The position numbers were made by a program, and so were the translations under genes. 37,418 nucleotides of DNA, taken from the NCBI GenBank assembly GCA_903994365.1, contig CAJEXL010000019.1, forward strand, positions 1 through 37,418. Direction: 5' to 3'. Within the stretch, counting starts at the first letter, position 1. The number at the start of each line of letters is the position of its first letter. The notes under the pieces are model-generated. The model had not been told where the DNA came from, did not search any database, and was given only the letters and a program-made list of their open reading frames with translations. Positions 1-8,366 of this stretch are shown here, piece after piece. This stretch comes from an uncultured Chlorobiaceae bacterium (GTDB lineage Bacteria > Bacteroidota > Chlorobiia > Chlorobiales > Chlorobiaceae).

Positions 1-516
1 CGTCGCATCGGTGAGGCTCTTGATCTTGATCCGACGACGGTTCAGGCTGTGGCTGACGAGGAGGCTCAGAAGACACGCGATGTGCTTGCCCGTTTCAGCC
101 ATCTAAAGGGGAAGGTAATTGTTGCTGGTTACGAGGGCAATGAATTTCCGGTTGTTCGCCTGTTGCTTGAAGCGGGGCTTGAGGTACCTTACGCCTCTAC
201 CTCGATTGCGCGGAATGCGCTCGGTGAGGAGGATCACAATGTGCTCACCATGCTTGGCACAGAGATTCGCTATCGTAAATATCTTGAGGAAGACATGCAG
301 GCGGTGGTTGACTACGAACCTGACCTTGTGATTGGCACCACCTCGCTCGACAGCTTTGCAAAAGAGCGGGGCATTCCGGCTATTTATTATACGAACAACA
401 TTTCAGCGCGACCGCTCTTTTTTGCCGCCGGTGCTGCAACGGTGCTTGGGATGATTGGCGGATTGCTTGGGCGCAAAGCGGTGTTTGAGAAGATGAAGGA
501 GTATTTCGAGGGATAG
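1..516 (+). CDS. bchY: Chlorophyllide a reductase subunit Y, 3' part only
   Basis: This is the C-terminal 171 codons of a gene whose start lies off the left edge; the frame is open from base 1. BchY is one of the two nitrogenase-MoFe-like subunits of chlorophyllide a oxidoreductase (BchXYZ), which reduces the C7-C8 bond of chlorin ring B in bacteriochlorophyll synthesis. The stretch GYEGNE, the IGTT segment and the region IPAIYYTNNISARPLFFAAG match the C-terminal pattern of BchY (in purple bacteria the equivalent is ALYFTNLISARPLMGPAGA). The protein ends KMKEYFEG, as BchY proteins do. BchN and nitrogenase NifD are less likely because they lack the NISARPL segment. The gene is followed within 25 bases by a terminator, so it is the last gene of its transcript. 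The presence of bchY is the best evidence that the organism is phototrophic. Confidence 0.88.
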   Translation, partial: RRIGEALDLDPTTVQAVADEEAQKTRDVLARFSHLKGKVIVAGYEGNEFPVVRLLLEAGLEVPYASTSIARNALGEEDHNVLTMLGTEIRYRKYLEEDMQAVVDYEPDLVIGTTSLDSFAKERGIPAIYYTNNISARPLFFAAGAATVLGMIGGLLGRKAVFEKMKEYFEG

Positions 517-538
517 GAGGAGTATCAGCTTAAAGACA

Positions 539-567
539 AAAAAGCCGGGTTCACATCCGGCTTTTTG
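539..567. terminator. Bidirectional rho-independent terminator between bchY and frr
   Basis: An 8-bp perfect stem, aaagccgg (541-548) with ccggcttt (557-564), has an 8-base loop. It is followed by a T run on the plus strand and preceded by an A run that becomes a T run on the minus strand. It sits between two converging genes, so it can end both transcripts. Confidence 0.85.
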
Positions 568-588
568 CATTCGTATTCGGTCAATCGC

Positions 589-1149
589 TTACACCTCCAT
601 GATCTCTTTCTCTTTAGCCACAATCAGATCCATGAGCTGTTTTTCAAATTTGTGGAGCATCTCGTCAGCATCTTTTTTACCCTTGTTCTTGTCGTCTTCG
701 CTGATGGTCCTTGCTTTTTCAAGTTTTTCAATCTCCTGAATCATGTCGCGGCGAAGGTTGCGAAGCGATACTTTTGAGTCCTCCCCAAACTTTTTCGTGA
801 GTTTGACAAACTCTTTCCGGCGCTCTTCGGTGAGCGGGGGAATGGTGACCCGGATGTTCTGGCCGTCGGCGGCAGGGTTGAGCCCAAGGTTGGCATCGCG
901 GATAGCTCTTTCAGTAGTCGATACCATGGATTTGTCCCAGACCTGAACAATAAGCGTGTGAACATCGAGAACACTGATGTTCCCGACCTGTTTTAGTGGC
1001 ATCTGTTGGCCATAAGCCTCTACCTTGACACGGTCAAGCAGTGTGGTTGTTGCTTTTCCTGTTCGGATCGAAGCGATTTCATGCTGAAATGCTTCGATGG
1101 TTTTTTTCATTTTAGGCTCAGTTTTCTGATAAACCTCCCTGACACTCAT
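589..1149 (-). CDS. frr: Ribosome recycling factor
   Basis: This 186-residue protein has the usual RRF length. RRF acts with EF-G to split the post-termination ribosome in the cytoplasm. The N-terminal helix carries the family pattern with IRTGKATTTLLDRVKVEAYG at about residues 28-47. The middle holds the beta-sandwich signature VWDKSM and the segment IRVTIPPLTEERRKEFVKL. The C-terminal helix has the DDKNKGKKDADEM pattern. It lies downstream of rpmE on the same strand with a gap of about 50 bases, so the two translation genes may share a transcript from the rpmE promoter. Nothing is unusual in the sequence. Confidence 0.97.
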   Translation of the reverse strand: MSVREVYQKTEPKMKKTIEAFQHEIASIRTGKATTTLLDRVKVEAYGQQMPLKQVGNISVLDVHTLIVQVWDKSMVSTTERAIRDANLGLNPAADGQNIRVTIPPLTEERRKEFVKLTKKFGEDSKVSLRNLRRDMIQEIEKLEKARTISEDDKNKGKKDADEMLHKFEKQLMDLIVAKEKEIMEV

Positions 1150-1201
1150 AGCAGTTCCGATAGGTTAGTGTTGGTTTGCCGCAAAAGCGCAAGTCCTTTT
1201 T

Positions 1202-1426
1202 TCAGGCGGTTGCCTGTGCGGCTGTCGATTTTGCAAAGCGCTTGTTGAAGAGTTCGACGCGTCCAGCGGTATCAACAAGAGTCTGCTTTCCGGTGTAGAA
1301 TGGGTGGCAGTTGTTGCAGATATCAACCTTGATGGTTGTTCTGGTTGAACGGGTGACGAAGGAGTTGCCGCAGTTTGCGCAGTTGACCGTGACTTCGTTA
1401 TACTTTGGATGAATATCTTGTTTCAT
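1202..1426 (-). CDS. rpmE: 50S ribosomal protein L31
   Basis: This 74-residue protein begins MKQDIHPKY, the standard L31 start. I chose the ATG at 1424-1426 over an upstream in-frame codon near 1549, because homologues begin at this point and the upstream stretch contains the promoter. Cysteine pairs at NCANCG and CNNC are the zinc-binding set of the C+ form of L31. The [18 protein letters not shown] block is the family signature. It is divergent from recG across about 100 bases. A C+ L31 implies that the ribosome depends on zinc for this protein. Confidence 0.95.
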   Translation of the reverse strand: MKQDIHPKYNEVTVNCANCGNSFVTRSTRTTIKVDICNNCHPFYTGKQTLVDTAGRVELFNKRFAKSTAAQATA

Positions 1427-1470
1427 GACTTTCGTTGACTTTGTCGTACAATAGATAATATAACCGGCAA

Positions 1471-1478
1471 TAAATTTG
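1471..1478 (+). promoter_or_regulatory. Possible -7 element for recG
   Basis: TAAATTTG fits TAnnTTTG and lies 49 bases before the recG ATG, but no TTG is found at the expected 19-21 bases upstream. It is a candidate only. Confidence 0.25.
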
Positions 1479-1487
1479 TAAAGGCTG

Positions 1488-1519
1488 CAAATATACAAGA
1501 ATTTCATTCCAGTTACAAC
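1488..1519 (-). promoter_or_regulatory. Bacteroidetes/Chlorobi-type promoter for rpmE
   Basis: Read on the minus strand, TATATTTG occupies 1495 down to 1488 and matches the -7 consensus TAnnTTTG. It is preceded by TTG (1518 down to 1516) with a 20-base spacer, which is the -33 to -7 spacing known for Bacteroidetes primary sigma promoters. The start of transcription would fall about 55-60 bases upstream of the rpmE ATG. The match is seen directly; its use is inferred. Confidence 0.6.
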
Positions 1520-1526
1520 CATTAAT

Positions 1527-3647
1527 ATGACCGGTTCAACGTCAGTCACTTACCTGAAAGGGGTGGGCACAAAAAAAGCATCAATCCTCAACGAGGTGGG
1601 TATTGTAACACTTGATGATCTGTTTGATTACTATCCCCGACGCTATCTTGACCGGAGTGTCATGAAAAGTATTGGCGCTCTTGCCGATGGTGAAACAGTG
1701 ACGGTTGTCGGGACGGTTATCAGGACGCAGCTTGATGGAGATACTCCCGGCAGGGCACGTTTCAAAGCCTGGCTTGGTGATGCAACCGGTGTTCTTGAGC
1801 TCACCTGGTTCAGGGGGGTCAGGTACTTTTCTCGCAGTGTTGTTCAGGGTGAATCACTTGCAGTTTATGGAAAGGTGAGTTATTTTGGCAGTCATGCACA
1901 GATGCAGCATCCCGATTACGATCGTCTCAGCTCCGATCGCCTTCAGGCGAGTGATGGTGAGTGCAGTGATTTTCAACTCTACAATACGGGTAAGATTATC
2001 CCCATCTACCAGAGCAATGAGGCCATGAAGCAGGCCAATCTGGGGTCGAAGCAGATGCGAACGATTATTGCCCGTGCTTTTGAACAGGGCGCTCCGGGTT
2101 TTCGAGAGAATCTCACTGCCTCCATGATTGCCGATAATGGCTTGATCTCCCTTGCAGAGGCTTATCGTGAGATCCATTTCCCCACCTCCCATCAGCAACT
2201 GGCAAAAGCGCGTTATCGACTGAAATGGAGCGAGCTCTTTTATGCGCAGCTTCTTTTTGCCCTTCGCCACAGTGAGATCAGACGCAATAAGGCCGCCGTA
2301 AAGTTTACCCACTCCGGGGAGGCGACGCAAAAGCTTTTTGCGAGCCTTCCTTATGCGTTGACTGACGGGCAGAAAAATGCAGTGCGTGAAATATACCGTG
2401 ATCTCAGAAGTGGCTCTCCGATGAACCGTCTCTTGCAAGGAGATGTCGGCTCAGGAAAGACCATTGTTGCCATGTTTGCCATGGCTCTTGCTGCCGATAA
2501 TGCCCTTCAGTCGGCCTTTATGGCTCCGACAGAAATTCTTGCGGTGCAGCATTATCTGGTGATGAAACGCTATTTTACTCCGCTTGGCCTGCATGTTGGT
2601 ATTCTGACGGGCAAGCAGGGGAAAAAAGTACGTCAGGCGGTTCTTGATGCCCTCAGCTCCGGCGAGCTGCATTGTGTGATTGGCACTCATGCCATGATTG
2701 AGCATGGAGTCAGCTATGCCAATCTTGGGCTGGTTATTATTGACGAACAGCACCGATTCGGGGTGTTGCAGCGTAAGGCTCTGCAGGAAAAGGCGACAAA
2801 TCCCCATGTGCTGCTGATGACGGCCACCCCGATTCCCAGAACCCTTGCCATGGGTGTGTTTGGTGATCTTGATGTTTCGGTTATTCGTGACAAGCCGGTG
2901 GGACGAAGAGCGATCAAGACCTTTCTGCGATCGGAACAGGAGAAGCTGAAGGTGTATGATCTGCTTCGCTCACAGATCGCAGAAGGAAGACAGGGTTATA
3001 TTGTCTATCCTCTTGTCGAGGAGTCTGAAAAGATGGATCTGAAAGCGGCGGTTGAAAGCTATCATGAACTCTCTGCCACAGTGTTTCCCGATCTCCGCTC
3101 TGGATTGATTCACGGGCAGATGACTCCTGACGAGAAAGAGCGAGTGATGGAGTTATTCCGATGTGGGGAGATTGATCTGCTTGTGGGAACGACGGTGATA
3201 GAAGTTGGGGTGGATGTGCCCAATGCCACGGTGATGGTTATTGAGCATGCTGAACGGTTTGGTCTTGCTCAGTTGCATCAGCTCAGGGGACGGGTTGGAA
3301 GGGGGGAGCACCCATCCTCCTGTTTTCTGCTCTATGCAAAAATGACGGCGGATGCCCGAGAGCGGCTGGCGGCCATGGAGTCAACCAATGACGGTTTTGT
3401 TATCTCGGAAATTGATGCGAAAATAAGAGGGGCGGGCAATATTCTCGGGAAAGAGCAGTCTGGTGCCATGAGTGGGTTGAAAATTGCCGATTTGAACACG
3501 GATTATTCTATCATGCAATCCGCAAGGGCTGCGGCCTATGCTCTTGTTGAACAGGATGGGCAGTTGCGCTCTGCTGAACATACCATGATACGGGAGTGTT
3601 ATCTACGTCAGTACCACAATCGTTTTTCGCTCGCCGATATTGGGTAG
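1527..3647 (+). CDS. recG: ATP-dependent DNA helicase RecG
   Basis: This 706-residue protein is full length for RecG, which reverses stalled replication forks and processes Holliday junctions. The N-terminal third is the wedge/OB-fold domain. The helicase core has Walker A GDVGSGKT near residue 305, the DEQHRFG box near residue 405, MTATPIPRT, then [25 protein letters not shown] and [15 protein letters not shown] in the second RecA-like domain. The start ATG at 1527 gives [18 protein letters not shown], where the KGVG(T/P)K segment is normal for RecG residues near the start. It is divergent from rpmE. No Shine-Dalgarno sequence is clear. Confidence 0.96.
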   Translation: MTGSTSVTYLKGVGTKKASILNEVGIVTLDDLFDYYPRRYLDRSVMKSIGALADGETVTVVGTVIRTQLDGDTPGRARFKAWLGDATGVLELTWFRGVRYFSRSVVQGESLAVYGKVSYFGSHAQMQHPDYDRLSSDRLQASDGECSDFQLYNTGKIIPIYQSNEAMKQANLGSKQMRTIIARAFEQGAPGFRENLTASMIADNGLISLAEAYREIHFPTSHQQLAKARYRLKWSELFYAQLLFALRHSEIRRNKAAVKFTHSGEATQKLFASLPYALTDGQKNAVREIYRDLRSGSPMNRLLQGDVGSGKTIVAMFAMALAADNALQSAFMAPTEILAVQHYLVMKRYFTPLGLHVGILTGKQGKKVRQAVLDALSSGELHCVIGTHAMIEHGVSYANLGLVIIDEQHRFGVLQRKALQEKATNPHVLLMTATPIPRTLAMGVFGDLDVSVIRDKPVGRRAIKTFLRSEQEKLKVYDLLRSQIAEGRQGYIVYPLVEESEKMDLKAAVESYHELSATVFPDLRSGLIHGQMTPDEKERVMELFRCGEIDLLVGTTVIEVGVDVPNATVMVIEHAERFGLAQLHQLRGRVGRGEHPSSCFLLYAKMTADARERLAAMESTNDGFVISEIDAKIRGAGNILGKEQSGAMSGLKIADLNTDYSIMQSARAAAYALVEQDGQLRSAEHTMIRECYLRQYHNRFSLADIG

Positions 3648-3822
3648 TTTTGTTGTGAACAATTCAATAAGTGACTTTTTTATATTAAGTTCTGAACTCT
3701 TTGGCATCTACAGTCATCAGGATGAAGCGACCGAATTTTGTGGTGTTTGAGGAGTTTTTCACGAATTCAAATGGGAGATAGTGAGTGGTATTTGTCAATG
3801 ACGGGATGATTGTCGTTTTTTT

Positions 3823-4770
3823 ATGAAAAAAGATGATGAAGGGGTTCCATGTGGGGTGGTCATGGAGATATCCGGTGCCTCTTATATTGTTGTTTCCGAT
3901 GATGCAACAGAGTACCGGTGCCGCACTTTTCCTGGAACGAAAACGGAGAATGGTGATTCGACGCTTGTCGCAGTTGGTGACCGGGTTGAGCTGAAGATGA
4001 TTGAAACTGGAACCGCGTTATACGAAGCGGCAATTACCCTCGTACTGCTTCGCCACAGTGCGCTGACAAGAAAAAGGGATGTTCGTCGCAACCGGAGCAA
4101 AGAGAAGGTGCAGGTGATAGCCGCCAATATTGATCAGTTGGTGGTTGTTGTTTCAGCCTTTGATCCTCCTCTCAGTACCCGACTGATTGACCGTTACCTC
4201 GTCTTTGCGGAATCCGAAGAGATGGAGGTTGTGATTGTGGTCAACAAGATGGATCTTGAGGATTCGAAGGAGACTCGTCAGTTGATGAAGCCCTATAAGG
4301 CGCTTGGATACAGAGTTGTCTATACCAGCGCTGAAGAGAAGAGAGGTATGGGGCTCCTTCGAAAGGCGCTGGCTGGAAAACTTTCAGCGTTCAGCGGCCA
4401 CTCTGGTGTTGGAAAGTCAACGTTGATCAATCAGCTTTCCGGTCAAGAAGATCGGCTTCGTACCGGTGAAACCAATATGAAGACAGGAAAAGGGCTCCAT
4501 ACCACCACAAATTCAGTTATGCTTGCTCTGCCAAAAGGTGGCTATATCATTGATACTCCGGGGATCAGGGAGTTTAATCTTTCAGGAATTACCCGCGACA
4601 ATCTGCGCTTCTATTTCAGGGAGTTTCTCTCATCAATGCAGGAGTGCAGTTACTCTTCATGTTCTCATACCGTAGAGCCCGGGTGCGGGATTATGAAGGC
4701 GGTCGAGGCTGGACGTATTGATCCCGACCGTTTCGAGAGTTATCTTGCCATCTATGAGAGCATCGATTAA
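3823..4770 (+). CDS. rsgA: Small ribosomal subunit biogenesis GTPase RsgA
   Basis: This 315-residue circularly permuted GTPase acts in late 30S maturation. The order of motifs is the permuted one: G4 NKMD near residue 140, then G1 GHSGVGKST near residue 191, then G3 DTPG near residue 243. An OB-fold comes before them. The C-terminal zinc site is C-x4-C-x-H-x5-C (from about residue 275), as in the family. A 175-base spacer separates it from recG. The ATG at 3823 follows a T run without a clear Shine-Dalgarno sequence. It is followed 29 bases later by the aldehyde dehydrogenase on the same strand, so the two may be cotranscribed. Confidence 0.95.
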   Translation: MKKDDEGVPCGVVMEISGASYIVVSDDATEYRCRTFPGTKTENGDSTLVAVGDRVELKMIETGTALYEAAITLVLLRHSALTRKRDVRRNRSKEKVQVIAANIDQLVVVVSAFDPPLSTRLIDRYLVFAESEEMEVVIVVNKMDLEDSKETRQLMKPYKALGYRVVYTSAEEKRGMGLLRKALAGKLSAFSGHSGVGKSTLINQLSGQEDRLRTGETNMKTGKGLHTTTNSVMLALPKGGYIIDTPGIREFNLSGITRDNLRFYFREFLSSMQECSYSSCSHTVEPGCGIMKAVEAGRIDPDRFESYLAIYESID

Positions 4771-4799
4771 TTTCTTTTCATCACTAACCGTTATGCCTA

Positions 4800-6173
4800 A
4801 TGATCATTACCGTTAATCCTGCTACCGAAGAGCCGATTGCCGAGTATCAGACCATGACATCCTGCGAGATTGAAGAGATCCTGCAGGTATCCCGTAGAGA
4901 TGCTCTGTCATGGAGAAAAGTCTCACTGCTGGAACGCAGTTTACAGATGAGGTTTCTTGCGGAACTGATGCGTCAAAAGAAAGAGCATTGTGCTGCACTG
5001 ATAACGCTTGAGATGGGCAAGCCTTTGGCTCAGGCAGTCGCTGAAGTGGTGAAGTCAGCTTGGGTCTGCGATTATTATGCAGATCATGCGGAAGAGTTTT
5101 TAATGCAGGAAGAGAGTCTGCTTGATGGGGGTGTTCGAGGCCTGGTTACCTTTGAACCCATCGGTCTTGTGCTTGGTATTATGCCGTGGAATTTCCCCTT
5201 CTGGCAGGTGCTCAGGTTTGCGGCACCGGCAATCATGGCGGGTAATGGCATTATTGTCAAGCATGCTCCAAGTGTTACCGGTTCAGCCATTGCCATCGAA
5301 GAGCTTTTCCGCGAAGCTGGCTTTCCCGAGCATCTTTACAGAACCGTTCATATCGACCTTGACGATGTTGACCGCTTGACTGGTTTCATGATTGATCATC
5401 CCGCCATTCAGGGCGTTTCAGTGACGGGCAGTACTGCCGCTGGCCGTGCTGTTGCCGCAAAGGCCGGGCGAGCCATCAAAAGAAGCGTCCTTGAGCTTGG
5501 CGGCAGTGATCCCTACATTGTGCTTGATGATGCTGATATTCCGCAGGCTGTTGCTATATGTGCTGCGGCGCGTCTGCTCAATTGCGGACAGAGTTGCATT
5601 TCCGCAAAACGTTTTATTGTGCAATCCTCAGTCATCAAGGAGTTTGAACGCCTGCTTCTGCAACGCATGGAGGCTTCGGTGATGGGCGATCCGTTTGATC
5701 TAACAGTGGACATTGGCCCGATGGCACGCCGCGATCTTCGCGACCAACTGCACGCTCAGGTTGCTGGAAGCGTATCTCGGGGAGCCCGATTGCTGTGCGG
5801 TGGGCAAATTCCTGAAAGAAAAGGATTTTTCTATCCACCAACGCTGCTCTCGGGTGTGCAGAAGGGGATGCCAGCGTACGATGAAGAGACCTTCGGTCCA
5901 GTTGCCGTGATTATTGAAGCAACGAATGATGATGATGCAATACGCATAGCCAACGATACTCCTTACGGCCTTGGGTCTGCGGTCTTCTCCCGGGATATTG
6001 ACAGGGCAATTCTTCTCGCGGATCAACTTGAGGTTGGGAACTGTTTTTTTAACAGCTCAGTCAAGTCAGATCCACGCCTGCCATTTGGCGGAGTGAAAGA
6101 GTCTGGCTATGGTCGCGAGCTCTCCCGTTATGGTATCTGTGAGTTTGTCAATATCAAAAGTTTTTCCCGGTGA
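4800..6173 (+). CDS. NAD(P)-dependent aldehyde dehydrogenase, succinate-semialdehyde type
   Basis: This 457-residue member of the aldehyde dehydrogenase superfamily oxidises an aldehyde to the acid. Its length and sequence fit the short SSADH (GabD1-like) group, found for example in cyanobacteria, rather than the roughly 480-residue GabD. The catalytic cysteine is Cys266 in NCGQSC and the general base is Glu232 in LELGGSDP. PWNFPFW near residues 126-132 belongs to the cofactor site, and PFGGVKESGYGRE is the C-terminal signature. Succinate semialdehyde as substrate is inferred from family resemblance; no GABA or 2-oxoglutarate decarboxylase gene is adjacent. The stop codon lies within the left arm region of the inverted repeat at 6161-6241. 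Confidence 0.85.
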   Translation: MIITVNPATEEPIAEYQTMTSCEIEEILQVSRRDALSWRKVSLLERSLQMRFLAELMRQKKEHCAALITLEMGKPLAQAVAEVVKSAWVCDYYADHAEEFLMQEESLLDGGVRGLVTFEPIGLVLGIMPWNFPFWQVLRFAAPAIMAGNGIIVKHAPSVTGSAIAIEELFREAGFPEHLYRTVHIDLDDVDRLTGFMIDHPAIQGVSVTGSTAAGRAVAAKAGRAIKRSVLELGGSDPYIVLDDADIPQAVAICAAARLLNCGQSCISAKRFIVQSSVIKEFERLLLQRMEASVMGDPFDLTVDIGPMARRDLRDQLHAQVAGSVSRGARLLCGGQIPERKGFFYPPTLLSGVQKGMPAYDEETFGPVAVIIEATNDDDAIRIANDTPYGLGSAVFSRDIDRAILLADQLEVGNCFFNSSVKSDPRLPFGGVKESGYGRELSRYGICEFVNIKSFSR

Positions 6174-6241
6174 GCGCGTTGTTGCATCCCTTTTGCCGAG
6201 CTGGAGCTCGGCGCTCCCAGGACGCTTTTGCCCGGGAAAAA
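6161..6241. repeat. Nested inverted repeat between the dehydrogenase and the toxin-antitoxin pair
   Basis: Outer arms tttttcccgg (6161-6170) and ccgggaaaaa (6232-6241) are perfect 10-base complements. Inside them gagcgc (6172-6177) can pair with gcgctc (6211-6216), and a perfect hairpin gccgagc-tgga-gctcggc occupies 6195-6212. The left outer arm includes the last codons of the dehydrogenase gene. There is no T run, so a terminator is less likely than a structured intergenic repeat or MITE-like element. Only one copy is seen in this window. Confidence 0.5.
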
Positions 6242-6308
6242 GTTCTTGTTGCGACTCGTGCTCTCCTGGAAATCAGGTTTCATGCATCCAGCCGGAAGGA
6301 ATTTTCTT

Positions 6309-6716
6309 ATGAACAAGCCTGTTGATCATACTCTTGACAGTCAGCTTCGGCAGGTGCTTGAGCGTCACCCGGAAATTCGGCTGGCATTGCTGTTTGGCTC
6401 TGTAGCGAAAGGGACAGCCCGTTATGACAGCGACCTTGATATAGCGGTTGCTGCTGATTGTCCACTCGATGTTCATAAGATCATGGCGCTGATTTCTGAA
6501 CTGGCTGAATTGACGGGACGTCCTGTAGATTTGATTGATTTATCAACTGTTGGTGAGCCTTTGCTTGGCCAGATTATTGCTAGCGGTCGCAGAATCATGG
6601 GCACCGATACTCTCTACGCAGAGCAAGTGCTTAAACATCTCTATAATCAGGAGGATTTTGTGCCGTATCAGAAAAGAATTCTTAAAGAGCGGAGGGAAGC
6701 ATGGATTGGGCGTTAA
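6309..6716 (+). CDS. mntA: MNT-family nucleotidyltransferase antitoxin (MntA-like)
   Basis: This 135-residue minimal nucleotidyltransferase is the antitoxin of an MntA-HepT pair. In characterised systems MntA transfers AMP from ATP onto a tyrosine of the HepT toxin and so silences it. The catalytic motif GS-X10-DXD is present: Gly30-Ser31, then Asp42 and Asp44. I chose the ATG at 6309 because GGAAGGA lies just upstream and MNT proteins start about 30 residues before the GS motif. An in-frame start at 6228 would run into the inverted repeat. The 3' end overlaps the HepT gene by 16 bases, so the two are translationally coupled. All catalytic residues are intact. Confidence 0.88.
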   Translation: MNKPVDHTLDSQLRQVLERHPEIRLALLFGSVAKGTARYDSDLDIAVAADCPLDVHKIMALISELAELTGRPVDLIDLSTVGEPLLGQIIASGRRIMGTDTLYAEQVLKHLYNQEDFVPYQKRILKERREAWIGR

Positions 6717-7123
6717 TTGAGCAGAAGCTGGAATCTTTGCGCCGTTCTGTCCACAGGGTTAAAGAGAAATGCCCTGAAAGCGCGGCTGCCATAGCGAATA
6801 ATTATGATGCTCAGGATATTCTTTCTCTTAATATTTCACGTGCTGTTCAGATGTGTGTAGATATTGGGACACATCTTATTGCAGGTACAGAGTATGCTGC
6901 TCCCGTAACGATGGGGCAGACATTCGATATTTTATGTGATGCGGGTATTATCAGTGCTGACCTGGCCGCACGCATGAAAAAAGCGGTAGGGTTTCGCAAC
7001 ATTGCGATTCATAACTACGAATCAATAAACCGGACTATCGTTTTTGCCATTGCCACAGCACACCTTCAGGATTTTGAAGAGTTTGCCAAGGCAATAATCA
7101 GAATTATGGATGGTCAAAAATGA
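6701..7123 (+). CDS. hepT: HEPN-family RNase toxin (HepT-like, DUF86)
   Basis: This 140-residue, mostly helical protein of the DUF86/HepT family is an RNase toxin in characterised members. The RX4HXY active-site motif is seen as Arg99, His104 and Tyr106 in RNIAIHNY. Tyr106 corresponds to the residue modified by MntA in known systems. It overlaps the antitoxin gene by 16 bases and is followed by a strong terminator, so the pair forms a compact two-gene unit. The module is probably acquired, since it lies between core genes and is preceded by a repeat-like palindrome. Confidence 0.88.
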   Translation: MDWALIEQKLESLRRSVHRVKEKCPESAAAIANNYDAQDILSLNISRAVQMCVDIGTHLIAGTEYAAPVTMGQTFDILCDAGIISADLAARMKKAVGFRNIAIHNYESINRTIVFAIATAHLQDFEEFAKAIIRIMDGQK

Positions 7124-7195
7124 TGTACAGGTATGAATCTTCCGTTCCGTGGGGCAGTGAGCTGCATTATATCAGTATTCCTGAGTGGCCAAGAA

Positions 7196-7235
7196 AAAAA
7201 GCCTCAGACTCCTCTTGAAGTCTGAGGCTTTTTTT
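7196..7235. terminator. Strong bidirectional terminator after the MntA-HepT pair
   Basis: A 10-bp perfect stem, gcctcagact (7201-7210) with agtctgaggc (7219-7228), has an 8-base loop, an A run on the left and a T run on the right. It serves hepT on the plus strand and the LuxR-type gene on the minus strand. Confidence 0.9.
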
Positions 7236-7257
7236 GAAACCTCCCCAACTAGCCCAG

Positions 7258-7758
7258 TCAGGCTATCGCGAGTTCTGAAAGATAGGTCTTGATGGACTGA
7301 TGTTTTCCAAGGCCAAGTTTTTTGTGCATCCTGTAACGGATGCTCTCCATCCCTCTTGTTGAGATACCGACAGAACGGCCAATCTCTCTTGTGTCATAAT
7401 TGAGCTTGACGAGAAGGCTTATCCTGAGCTCCCGCTGATTCAGGTTAGCATGTTTTTTCTGGAGTTTCGATAAAAAAACTGAATCGGACTCGGTCAACTC
7501 CATGTTCAGTCGTTTTTCGATGGTTTCGGTCTCAATCAGGGTCAAACAAGAATCGGTCATTACTCTCTTCACGCTTGTATCAATGTCAAGGGCATGTATC
7601 TGGTCAAGGAGATTGCGCAATGACGATGTTTTTTCTGCTATTGCCGTGGAAACTCTTGTCAGCTCCAGATCCTGATTTGCAACTCTCACTCTGAGATCGC
7701 CAATCTCTTTTTCATATTCCGCAGGAGATTTTTTGCCCACTTCAGCTTGTGTATTCAT
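7258..7758 (-). CDS. Short LuxR-type HTH regulator, truncated paralogue
   Basis: This 166-residue protein has a coiled-coil-like N-terminus (about residues 10-60) and a LuxR/GerE-type helix-turn-helix near residues 105-155 (LNQRELRISLLVKLN, then TREIGRSVGISTRGMESIRYRMHKKLGL). It has no sensor domain. It aligns without gaps to residues 241-406 of the longer regulator at 9505-10725, with 104 of 166 residues identical by hand count. Its start corresponds to an internal Met of that protein (MNTQAE against MNAQAE). Possible explanations are a partial duplication or loss of the sensor half. The targets are unknown; the lipid kinase gene lies between the two paralogues. The protein could dimerise with, and interfere with, the long form. 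Confidence 0.75.
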   Translation of the reverse strand: MNTQAEVGKKSPAEYEKEIGDLRVRVANQDLELTRVSTAIAEKTSSLRNLLDQIHALDIDTSVKRVMTDSCLTLIETETIEKRLNMELTESDSVFLSKLQKKHANLNQRELRISLLVKLNYDTREIGRSVGISTRGMESIRYRMHKKLGLGKHQSIKTYLSELAIA

Positions 7759-8366
7759 GGTATGATCACTCTGGTTATTTGTTTAAATACAGTAAGAACG
7801 TTGTGCTGCCTGGATTTGTAAAACCAGCACATGCCTGCAACAGCTTCAAGCATGCCGGCCTCCCTCGATAACACGTAAGAATAAGATCATCCCCTCGCCT
7901 TCTTTGCGGAATTATAAATCCACAACACGTCTTTCTGCGAAAAGCGAACAAAAAGCAGTAGTGCTTAAACTACTTTAATTCATATTTATTACTTCAATAA
8001 CTGTATTCTATGTTTGACGTGTTCACAAGAGTAATATCGGTTTTTTTTAAGAAAAAAGCAAAAAAAATTCGTAGTTCTATTTGAAAACACACTTTTTCTT
8101 TTTTTTATACTTCGGTGTGATATTTTTTGAAGAGGTCATCATTGATTTGATGTCGAATCATTGTCTTTGCGGATTTGGTGTCTATTCTCGGAATGAAGTG
8201 TTTCTCCTCTCATCACTTTAGACTGATTGGAGTATTAAATGATTTAAATATATTTGGTTATTGGAAAACTTTAGTTTGTCTGTATGTTTTGTCGATTACC
8301 CGTATTTTGTCATGCAGCCAGTTCTGGCGACAGGACAGGTTATTACTCCCTCTTTCCTTTTATTCA
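7759..8366. other. 608-base AT-rich intergenic region with no supported gene
   Basis: This stretch between the short LuxR-type gene and the lipid kinase is rich in A and T runs from about 7960 to 8120. A TATGTTTG at 8009-8016 fits the -7 consensus TAnnTTTG on the plus strand, but no TTG lies 19-21 bases upstream. An open frame joins the lipid kinase from 8175, but its N-terminal part is hydrophobic, AT-rich and outside the domain, so I treat it as non-coding. No RNA gene was recognised. Confidence 0.5.

Noticed and set aside
7120..7218. 32-codon frame after hepT, overlapping its stop as ATGA
   Set aside because: It ends inside the terminator stem and resembles no known protein; probably chance.
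8175..8366. N-terminal extension of the lipid kinase frame
   Set aside because: The family domain starts at about 8390; the upstream stretch is AT-rich, hydrophobic and has no family similarity, and ATGs at 8367-8379 fit better.
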